A stretch of DNA of 64,000 nt from Dethiosulfovibrio peptidovorans DSM 11002. Lineage in GTDB: Bacteria; Synergistota; Synergistia; Synergistales; Dethiosulfovibrionaceae. The stretch lies in NCBI RefSeq assembly GCF_000172975.1, contig NZ_ABTR02000001.1, positions 1,278,501-1,342,500 of the forward strand, written 5' to 3'. A program made the position numbers and the translations under genes. Numbering within the stretch: position 1 is the stretch's first letter; every line of letters starts with the position of its first letter. Below, in pieces: positions 34,479-41,266 of this stretch. A model generated the notes under the pieces. It ran no database searches, had not been told where the DNA came from, and worked only from the letters and a program-made list of their open reading frames with translations.

Positions 34479-35504
34479 ATGTCGGATATGACCTACGGTC
34501 TAGAGTTCAATTACGATGAGTGGCGGAATTTCGTCGACGAGGCGGGAGAGCCGTCCTACAGAGCGGATCAGCTCTGTCAATGGATATACGGGAAAAAGGT
34601 TTTCGATATACATAGGATGACTAACCTCTCCAAGGATCTTCGTTCGAAGCTGGAGGGGCATCTGTACGTTCAGCCGCCCTTCGCCGTGGACGTTCAGAAG
34701 TCTTCGGACGGAACGGTAAAGTTTTTGTGGCGTTTTCTCGACGGTCAGGAGGTGGAGTCGGTCCTGATGGATCACGGCAACCACCATACCGCCTGTCTCT
34801 CCACCCAGGTGGGATGTCCCCTCAGGTGCGATTTCTGCGCTACCGGAAGACAGGGTTTCGTTCGGAACCTCACCGTGGGAGAGATAGTGGGGCATTTCCT
34901 GGCGATGGAATCCTGGCTGGGGCAGGACATAAAGAATATAGTCTTCATGGGAATGGGAGAGCCTCTGCTCAACTGGGAGAACGTAAAGAAGGCCATAGAA
35001 ATCCTTAACCACCCCAAGATGAGGGGAATGGGAATCAGGAGGATAACCATATCGACCTCCGGGGTCGTCCCGGGAATTCTGGCCTTGGCCGATTCGGGGC
35101 TCGACGTTCGACTCTCCTTTTCTCTGCACGCTCCGAACGACCAAATTCGCTCGAAGCTCATGCCGGTCAACGAGCGTTATCCCCTGGGTCAGGTGGTAGA
35201 GGCTCTTCAGGAGTTCCAGAAAAAGACCGGCAACAGGATCACGGTAGAGTACGTTCTGCTCAAGAGGATCAACGACGAGCCCTCCATGGCCTACGAGATA
35301 GCCGCTCTTCTGTCCGATTTGGACGTGTACATAAACCTGATTCCCTATAATCCGGTGGTGGAACGTTACGGCAGACCCTCGGCCAGCAGGATAAATCCCT
35401 TTATGGCCACCTTGAGAGAACTGGGGTTGGAGGTCGAGTTGAGAAAGGAAAAGGGAACGGATATAGACGCCGCCTGCGGACAGCTCCGAGGAAAGAGAGG
35501 CTGA
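34479..35504 (+). CDS. rlmN: 23S rRNA (adenine-2503-C2)/tRNA A37 methyltransferase, radical SAM
   Basis: The 341-residue radical SAM enzyme has the cluster motif CPLRCDFC (Cys113, 117, 120), the GGEP-like motif MGMGEPLLNW and the catalytic C-terminal Cys in DIDAACGQLRG (Cys334). It methylates A2503 of 23S rRNA. ATG 34479 follows GAGGAGGAA; an ATG 15 bases earlier has no site. The RNase H gene follows one base after its stop. Confidence 0.96.
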   Translation: MSDMTYGLEFNYDEWRNFVDEAGEPSYRADQLCQWIYGKKVFDIHRMTNLSKDLRSKLEGHLYVQPPFAVDVQKSSDGTVKFLWRFLDGQEVESVLMDHGNHHTACLSTQVGCPLRCDFCATGRQGFVRNLTVGEIVGHFLAMESWLGQDIKNIVFMGMGEPLLNWENVKKAIEILNHPKMRGMGIRRITISTSGVVPGILALADSGLDVRLSFSLHAPNDQIRSKLMPVNERYPLGQVVEALQEFQKKTGNRITVEYVLLKRINDEPSMAYEIAALLSDLDVYINLIPYNPVVERYGRPSASRINPFMATLRELGLEVELRKEKGTDIDAACGQLRGKRG

Positions 35505-35505
35505 G

Positions 35506-36093
35506 ATGGTCTGGAAGGCCCATTTCGACGGCGGTTCTCGAGGCAATCCCGGCATAGCCGGAGCGGGGGCGGCCTTGTATGACGACGAAAATCGTCTTGT
35601 ATGGAGAGGGGCCGAACCTCTGGGAGAGAGGACCAACAACGAGGCGGAATATATGGCGGCCATCTTGGTTCTTAAAGAGGTACTCCGTCGTGGCTTGAGC
35701 GAGATAGAACTCTGTGGGGACAGCAAGCTGGTGATCAACCAGCTCTCGGGAGCCTGGAAGATAAAGGAGCCGAGATTGGGCGTTTTGGCCGAGGAGTTCA
35801 AGGCATTGGCTAAAGGTCTGTCGGTGAGGTTCCGCTGGGTTCCCCGGAAGGATAACTCCGAGGCGGACCGCATGGCCAACCTCGCTATGGACGGCCTGGC
35901 TCCTTCAGACGACGTTTCCTCCGAAAAGGAAGAGACTACCAGTCAAGCAGTGGTGGAGATAGTGGTCTTCTCCGATGGAGATGAACGGTATTTCGTAGAT
36001 CTGCCCCGTCTTAGGTGCAGCTGCGAGGAGTTCTGCTCCAAAGGTGACTGCGTTCACCTTAAAATCTGTAGAGATGCGGGGTTCGCGCCCTGA
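35506..36093 (+). CDS. RNase HI fused to a C-terminal SWIM zinc finger
   Basis: The 195-residue protein has an RNase HI domain at about 1-130 with the four catalytic acids Asp8 (FDGGSRGNPG), Glu48 (NNEAEY), Asp72 (CGDSKLV) and Asp121 (NSEADRMAN). An acidic linker and a short C-terminal module follow: CSCEEFCSKGDCVHL, in which Cys171, Cys173, Cys182 and His184 form the CxC-x8-CxH spacing of SWIM zinc fingers. RNase HI cuts the RNA strand of RNA-DNA hybrids; the finger probably adds nucleic-acid or protein binding. It is co-transcribed with rlmN (one-base gap). The domain combination is unusual to my knowledge. Confidence 0.88.
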   Translation: MVWKAHFDGGSRGNPGIAGAGAALYDDENRLVWRGAEPLGERTNNEAEYMAAILVLKEVLRRGLSEIELCGDSKLVINQLSGAWKIKEPRLGVLAEEFKALAKGLSVRFRWVPRKDNSEADRMANLAMDGLAPSDDVSSEKEETTSQAVVEIVVFSDGDERYFVDLPRLRCSCEEFCSKGDCVHLKICRDAGFAP

Positions 36094-36124
36094 AAAAAGG
36101 ACGGGACCTCTAAAGGTCCCGTCC
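36093..36124. terminator. Bidirectional terminator between RNase H and the microprotein gene
   Basis: GGACGGGACCT (36099-36109) pairs with AGGTCCCGTCC (36114-36124) around CTAA. The minus-strand copy is followed by TTTTTT, making it a strong terminator for the small gene at 36145. The plus-strand tail has scattered Ts only. Confidence 0.9.
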
Positions 36125-36144
36125 TGCGTTTATGTTTTTACGGA

Positions 36145-36294
36145 TCAGTGAACCGAAACGGCGCTTTCCTGGACGACTCTTCGGAGATACCAGTTCCCCT
36201 CGCTGTCCTTGTCCCACAGAGAAGACGTCGATTCGATCTCGGTTACCGAGCTCATCAGGGGATACCAGTTCCCGCAGTCGTCCTTATTCCACAT
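36145..36294 (-). CDS. 49-residue microprotein with two Trp-rich repeats
   Basis: This small gene is expressed from its own signals: promoter TTGACA-17-TATCAT, ribosome site AAGGAGG eight bases before ATG 36294, and a T-rich terminator. The product contains an imperfect tandem repeat of about 25 residues, MWNKDDCGNWYPL and LWDKDSEGNWYLR, giving the shared pattern W-(N/D)-K-D-x-x-G-N-W-Y. It has no signal peptide or membrane helix, and a single Cys. I do not recognise the family. The repeat resembles aromatic beta-hairpin units, which might bind a ligand or partner; this is inference only. Confidence 0.75.
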   Translation of the reverse strand: MWNKDDCGNWYPLMSSVTEIESTSSLWDKDSEGNWYLRRVVQESAVSVH

Positions 36295-36348
36295 GGTTCG
36301 TTCCTCCTTAGTATAGTTTATTCTGATGTCGTTCTTGAAGTTGAGTTT

Positions 36349-36377
36349 ATGATATACCTCGGTCGTGAACCTGTCAA
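36349..36377 (-). promoter_or_regulatory. Promoter of the microprotein gene
   Basis: On the minus strand TTGACA (36377-36372), a 17-base spacer and TATCAT (36354-36349); the start point would be about 48 bases before the ATG at 36294. Confidence 0.8.
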
Positions 36378-36430
36378 CCCTCATTCATAAAAAATATTGG
36401 ATTGAACTTTTGTAAAAAGGAGGTCTCCAG

Positions 36431-38548
36431 ATGGTGTTGCCTTTCCCCCACGGCGAGATGTGTCTTTCCATACTGGACTCGGTGCTCTACGGGCTGTTGG
36501 TCTACGATGGCGACAGGGTATCGTTCGCCAATAGAAAGGCCGTCAGCATCCTCGGTTACGAGGATCAGGAAGCCATAGTCGGTCGTCCCCTGCTCGATCT
36601 TATACATCCCGACGACAGGGCCGTTCTCTGGGAGAGGATCCCCAATGCCGCCGCCAGACATACGGTGGTGGGAGAGGAGAGGCTCCTTAAAAAGGACGGA
36701 TCCTCGGCCCTGGTAGACATAGAGATTTTCCCGATGAAACCGGATGGGTCGGGAAAATCCCTCATGTTCCTGAGGGACATCTCCATGAGGAAGAGGGCGG
36801 AAGAGTCTCATTGGGAGAGCGAAAAGAAATACTGGCAGCTTTTCAACTCCATGGGCGACGGTGCTTTCATAAGCGGTACCATCCGTTCGGACATGCCGAA
36901 TAGGATATCGGAGATCAACGACAGTTTCTGCCGTATGTTGGGTTTTAGCAGGGAGGATCTTGTCGGTCGTCCTGTTATAGATATGGTGGATTCCAGCTCC
37001 AGGGACGAGGCTGAGGGTATGTTCGACAGGCTTCTGGACGAAGGGGAGTTGCTGCTTACTCTAAATCTGTTGAGAAAAGACGGCCGGACTTTTCCGGCGG
37101 AGCTGTCGGCCAGGGTTATACCGCTTTGGGATTATCCCGTGGTGATGACGGTCGTGAGGGACCTTTCGGATAAAGTAAGGGCCTCCAGCAGGGTGCGATT
37201 CGCCGAGAAAAGATACGAATCACTGTTCGATAACCTGGTGGACGCCATGTCTCTCAACGAGATAATGACGGACGAAGAGGGCAAGCCGTGGAACTACAGG
37301 CTGCTGGAGGTCAATCGGGCCTACGAGACTTTGACGGGGATGGGAAGAGAGGAGCTCGTTGGAAAAACCGCCTTGGAGCTGTTCCCCGGCGAGGATTTTC
37401 TTCTTTTCGACCTGTACCATTCGATAGCTACATCCGGAGAGTCCAAGAGGTTCGTCCATTCCTCTATCGAAAAGGGAACGGTCTGGGACATGGTGGTTTT
37501 CTCGCCGGAAGAGGGGCAGTTCGCCCTTCTGATCAGGGATATCACAGAGGAGAGACGGCTGGAGAGACTTATCCGACAGACGGAGAAGCTTCGTTCCCTG
37601 GGAGAGCTCACTGGAGGTATCGCCAACGATTTCTTGGCCTATTTCCAGGCCGTCTCCGGCTACGGCGAGACCCTTCGAGAGGATTCCAGCGATCCTTCGG
37701 CCAGGGTCATAGGGAGCAGGATCATCGATGTTTCCGAAAGGGCCTTGTCGCTTATAAGAAAGCTTCTGGCGTTTTCCAAAAAGGGAGATGTAGACTTCTG
37801 CCCGGTGGACGTACACGACGTTTTATTGAAGCTACGGGGCCTTTTTTCCCACGGATTCGAGGAAGGCCCCGAGGTCGAGCTGTATCTGAAGGCCCCTATC
37901 GGTCGGGTGCTGGGCGACGAGGGGCAGCTGTACAACGCCTTCATGAATTTGATGCTGAACGCCAAGGAGGCCGACCCCGAGGGCGATGCAGTCACTGTTC
38001 ACACCGGTTTTGCCCGTCTGGGCGAGGAAAGCTGTGGGGAGCTGTTGGGGGAGCCCTCCCCGGGCGATTTTATCCGCATATCGGTGGAGGATCACGGCTC
38101 GGGAATCGGAAGGAGCGATCTTTCCAGGATAATGGAGCCCTTTTTCTCCACCAAGAAAAACTCGATAGGCATGGGTTTGCCGGAGGTCTTCGGTATAGTT
38201 CGGTCTCACGGAGGAGGTCTGTCCATAGAAACGGAGGAGAGGAAGGGAACCACCGTTTCCCTGTTTCTGCCTCTTTTCAAGGAGGAATACGGTGGCAGCA
38301 GTTTTGAAGGGTTCGACTCGGTGTTGGAAGACTCCGGTCGGAGCAGGGAGTTCAAGCCGGTCCGTATAGTCTGCTCCCTCGAGGAATCCCTCTTAGGACA
38401 TCGTCCTCGAGAGTCCAGGTTGGCTCTCGAGGAGATGGTCGATCGAGGTGAACTGTCCCTGGGGAATGCAGAGAGGATAGGCCTGATGATAGCGGAATAT
38501 CGTTTCGAGGAAGCTTTGGGGCTTTTGAACGAAGAGGGCGGGGAGTGA
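36431..38548 (+). CDS. PAS-domain sensor histidine kinase with H-box His replaced by Asn
   Basis: The 705-residue cytoplasmic protein has three PAS domains (about 9-120, 133-250, 258-375), an H-box/dimerisation region and a HATPase domain (about 450-615), then a ~90-residue tail. ATP-site boxes look intact: N box NLMLNAKEA, G1 DHGSGIG, F FFSTKK, G2 GMGLPEV. The H-box, however, reads GELTGGIANDFLAYFQ where relatives have GGIAHDFNN, so the phospho-acceptor His is Asn399 (codon AAC at 37625). It should bind ATP but cannot autophosphorylate in the usual way. No response regulator is adjacent. ATG follows AAAAAGGAGG. Confidence 0.87.
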   Translation: MVLPFPHGEMCLSILDSVLYGLLVYDGDRVSFANRKAVSILGYEDQEAIVGRPLLDLIHPDDRAVLWERIPNAAARHTVVGEERLLKKDGSSALVDIEIFPMKPDGSGKSLMFLRDISMRKRAEESHWESEKKYWQLFNSMGDGAFISGTIRSDMPNRISEINDSFCRMLGFSREDLVGRPVIDMVDSSSRDEAEGMFDRLLDEGELLLTLNLLRKDGRTFPAELSARVIPLWDYPVVMTVVRDLSDKVRASSRVRFAEKRYESLFDNLVDAMSLNEIMTDEEGKPWNYRLLEVNRAYETLTGMGREELVGKTALELFPGEDFLLFDLYHSIATSGESKRFVHSSIEKGTVWDMVVFSPEEGQFALLIRDITEERRLERLIRQTEKLRSLGELTGGIANDFLAYFQAVSGYGETLREDSSDPSARVIGSRIIDVSERALSLIRKLLAFSKKGDVDFCPVDVHDVLLKLRGLFSHGFEEGPEVELYLKAPIGRVLGDEGQLYNAFMNLMLNAKEADPEGDAVTVHTGFARLGEESCGELLGEPSPGDFIRISVEDHGSGIGRSDLSRIMEPFFSTKKNSIGMGLPEVFGIVRSHGGGLSIETEERKGTTVSLFLPLFKEEYGGSSFEGFDSVLEDSGRSREFKPVRIVCSLEESLLGHRPRESRLALEEMVDRGELSLGNAERIGLMIAEYRFEEALGLLNEEGGE

Positions 38549-38559
38549 TCCCCGCCCTC
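38534..38559. terminator. Hairpin overlapping the kinase stop codon
   Basis: GAGGGCGGGG (38534-38543) pairs with CCCCGCCCTC (38550-38559); the loop holds the kinase stop codon. It lies between convergent genes and could end transcription from both sides, but T-runs are short. Confidence 0.6.
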
Positions 38560-38569
38560 TCTCTTGCGT

Positions 38570-40495
38570 CTACCAGCCGCCACCACCTCCACCGCCGCCG
38601 CCTCCGCCAGCAGAGCCACCGCCACCTCCGCCTCCGGAAAAGGCGGAATCCGATCCCGGGGCGGTAGAGGCCGAGGAGATCGCGTCCGAGAAGGAGGACC
38701 CCAGAGAGGATGCGAAATCTCCCATTCCTGCCGCATACAGAGGAGCGGATCCCACGTACCACGTCGGATTATATCCGCCGTCTCCTGAATCGACGGAGGA
38801 GAGCACCGATGCGAACTTCTCTCCCCATTTTTGCTCCAGTCCCAGAGCCAGAGCGTAGGGCAGGTACCTCTCGAACAGCTCGGGGGTTCTCTCCGGAGGG
38901 TTGAGGAGGTTGAGGCGATCTTCCTCCGCGACCTTTAGGTACATGGAGAATCCCTCTATCTCGTCCATCAGGCTCCTGCCCTCTTTGGTAGGTGCACTCA
39001 ATATGGGAATGAAGAACACCGGTATGAAGGCTATTATCGGCATGGTCATTGCGCATATGGGTGAGAGTACGTAGAAAGTCAGGGAGATGGCCATCAGCAT
39101 CAAGAAAAGCGTCAGAAGCAATACCAGCGTTTTTGTCAGGATCTTGAAGAAGGCCTTGAATCCGGAGTTCTCCCTCCACGTCTTTCGCAGGTTTCTGACC
39201 AGCCCCATGACCATGAAGCCCATGACCAGTGTGGCCACGGTTACCCCAAGTCCGAAGAAGATCTCTTCTTCTCCTTTCCCGAACAGGAAGAACGACGGAA
39301 CCAGTATGGCCGTCATGATCAGCACCCCTATTATCCCGTAGCCGAGGTTGTTATCGTAGAGCCTTCCGTATTCGGCGTTAAGGCTGTCCGAAAGAGCTTC
39401 CTTGGCCGCTCCCAGGGTTTCGTGGTTTTCCTGTTTCAGCAGGATGCTCTCCCTGTCGCCCAGCAGGGTGTCGAATAGCCTTTTCTCCTCCGGAGGAATG
39501 GCTCCCTTTCGCCTGTCATCAGGGGTCTTCGTTATCTTGTACTTTTTTAAGAACCCCTCCTCCTCGGATATCACCAGATAACCCTTTACGGCCAGGGATA
39601 TTATGGCGGAGGAGAAGGACCTGCCGTCGAAGCCCATTATGGACAACTGTCTCACTGCTGCGGGAGACATTCCCTCGGGAGGCAGGAACCTCGGAACGAT
39701 GATGCCTTTCTTAGGGTCTTTGCCGACCTTCAGCCAGGCCCAGAAGAAGTAGATCAGACCGATCAAGACGGTCCCTCCGAACGCCAGGTCCAGGCCGTGA
39801 TCGGTCATGAAATAGGCGTTTTTAGCAGGAGGAGCTACGATTCCCTTTGGCCATGACAGAGCGATGGTAAGCCCCTCTCCCGGAGCTAAGGGTCTGGTGA
39901 TGGCAAAGGATGCCTCGCCTCCCTCCGCCTTCATGACAGCGAGCCTGTCCTTCGATCCCTGAATTCCGGTCCAGGCTCCGGTCTGGAGTATTCTAGCTCC
40001 TTCCGGGAGGTTAACGGTGCAGGATGCCTTTTCGATGGGGAACATCCAGCCGTTTCCCGTGACGTTCCAGTATAGCTCGTCGTACTCCTCGTAAAAGCCT
40101 ATCTGACGGGCGGTCGTGTAAGATATCGTGTAGCGGTGTTCCCCCCTGGACAGAAGGTGGTCCGGGTTTCCTATCCTTACCCTGATTCCGTTGGACAGTC
40201 CCTCGGTGCTCCATTTCTCGGGTCTTCCGTCTCTCGTCACCTCGCTCACCTCGAAGGGGACCGTCATGGTTCCTCCTTCGGGCCTCTCGTAGACGGTGGG
40301 GAAGTCCCTGAATATTCCCCTCTTTATGTTATGGCCTTCCGCTACTACCGATATGGTCTCCGTCACCTTGACGGTACCGTCTATCTCGACGGATACGTCG
40401 CTTCGGAAATCGGATATGACCTCCGCCGCCTCGACGGGCATAACGCAGAGAAAGAGTCCCAGAATAAAGAGGGCGACCGCTTTCGCCAGCCTCAT
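38570..40495 (-). CDS. DUF2207 membrane protein with glycine-rich C-terminus
   Basis: The protein of about 641 residues has a signal peptide, an extracytoplasmic beta-rich DUF2207 domain (about 25-230, starting EVISDFRSDVSVEIDG), a membrane helix near 240-260, a cytoplasmic stretch, further membrane segments around 395-500 and a C-terminal Gly/Ser tail ending in repeated GGGG and W. DUF2207 proteins are commonly encoded beside LemA, as here, but their function is unknown. The start is given as ATG 40495, five bases after GAGGT; ATG 40507 is also possible. Confidence 0.88.
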   Translation of the reverse strand: MRLAKAVALFILGLFLCVMPVEAAEVISDFRSDVSVEIDGTVKVTETISVVAEGHNIKRGIFRDFPTVYERPEGGTMTVPFEVSEVTRDGRPEKWSTEGLSNGIRVRIGNPDHLLSRGEHRYTISYTTARQIGFYEEYDELYWNVTGNGWMFPIEKASCTVNLPEGARILQTGAWTGIQGSKDRLAVMKAEGGEASFAITRPLAPGEGLTIALSWPKGIVAPPAKNAYFMTDHGLDLAFGGTVLIGLIYFFWAWLKVGKDPKKGIIVPRFLPPEGMSPAAVRQLSIMGFDGRSFSSAIISLAVKGYLVISEEEGFLKKYKITKTPDDRRKGAIPPEEKRLFDTLLGDRESILLKQENHETLGAAKEALSDSLNAEYGRLYDNNLGYGIIGVLIMTAILVPSFFLFGKGEEEIFFGLGVTVATLVMGFMVMGLVRNLRKTWRENSGFKAFFKILTKTLVLLLTLFLMLMAISLTFYVLSPICAMTMPIIAFIPVFFIPILSAPTKEGRSLMDEIEGFSMYLKVAEEDRLNLLNPPERTPELFERYLPYALALGLEQKWGEKFASVLSSVDSGDGGYNPTWYVGSAPLYAAGMGDFASSLGSSFSDAISSASTAPGSDSAFSGGGGGGGSAGGGGGGGGGGGW

Positions 40496-40511
40496 ATCTG
40501 ACCTCATGTCG

Positions 40512-41069
40512 CTAGAAGGACACCAGAGGAACCTCTCCCTCGGAGCGGTCCTCCAGTTCGAAGAACTCGGCCTTCTTGAATCCGAACGTCGACGCGATCA
40601 GGTTGGTTGGGAAGGTCTGTACCGCTATGTTCAGGTTTCTGGCAGAGCCGTTGTAATAACGTCTTGCCATCTGGATCTCGTCCTCCAGGGAGGAAAGCTG
40701 TCCCTGAAGCTGGACGAAGTTTTCGTTGGCTTTCAGGTCGGGATAGGCCTCGGCCACGGCGAAGAGGCTTCTCAGAGCCCCGGTCAGCATGGATTCGGCC
40801 TTTGCAGAGTCGCCTACTGATCCGGCTGACATGGAAGCCGATCTGGCCTCTGATACCTTTTCGAACACCTCTTTCTCGTGGGATGCGTATCCCTTTACCG
40901 TGTTCATAAGATTCGGTATCAAGTCGTGTCTCCGTTTTAGCTGGACCGATATCCCGCTCCAGGCCTCCTCGACCATGGTCCTCTTCTTGACGAGACCGTT
41001 GTAGGCCATGATGGCCCAAAGAGCCCCGACTGCCGCAATCGCCGATAATATGATCGCCGATGTTCCCAT
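40512..41069 (-). CDS. lemA: LemA-family membrane protein
   Basis: This 185-residue LemA protein has one N-terminal membrane helix (about 4-24) and a long helical domain with the family pattern YNGLVKKRTMVEEAWSGISVQ, LKRRHDLIPNLMNTVKGYA and TFPTNLIASTFGFKKAEFFE. ATG 41069 follows AAGGAGG; an upstream in-frame start lacks a site. The DUF2207 gene follows, a conserved pairing of unknown function. Confidence 0.93.
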   Translation of the reverse strand: MGTSAIILSAIAAVGALWAIMAYNGLVKKRTMVEEAWSGISVQLKRRHDLIPNLMNTVKGYASHEKEVFEKVSEARSASMSAGSVGDSAKAESMLTGALRSLFAVAEAYPDLKANENFVQLQGQLSSLEDEIQMARRYYNGSARNLNIAVQTFPTNLIASTFGFKKAEFFELEDRSEGEVPLVSF

Positions 41070-41216
41070 TTCAAGTCCTCCTTCGATTACATAGATTTTC
41101 ACCATTGTAGCATCAGTTAGATTGATATGAAACTTGAAGTTTCCGTTCTACTGGTAGATACTATAAAAATAAAGTCGGTCGCTGGGTTGGTGATGACCTG
41201 ACGATAGGTGGAGTCA

Positions 41217-41245
41217 GGGGAGGCGGGGCGGCCTCCCCTTTAATT
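41217..41245 (+). terminator. Terminator-like hairpin in the addB leader
   Basis: GGGGAGGC (41217-41224) pairs with GCCTCCCC (41231-41238) around GGGGCG, followed by TTTAATTT. Just upstream CTGAC (41199-41203) and GTCAG (41213-41217) can pair. It lies 22 bases before the addB start, so it may attenuate read-through or regulate addAB. Confidence 0.5.
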
Positions 41246-41266
41246 TGCCTGCATCGGAGGATTTTT

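Noticed and set aside
34500-35879. 459-codon open frame antisense to rlmN and RNase H
   Set aside because: Both sense genes have complete catalytic motifs; the antisense frame has none.
38575-38640. Repetitive CCGCCTCC-type DNA at the end of the DUF2207 gene as a simple repeat element
   Set aside because: It encodes the glycine-rich tail common to this family and is explained by coding.
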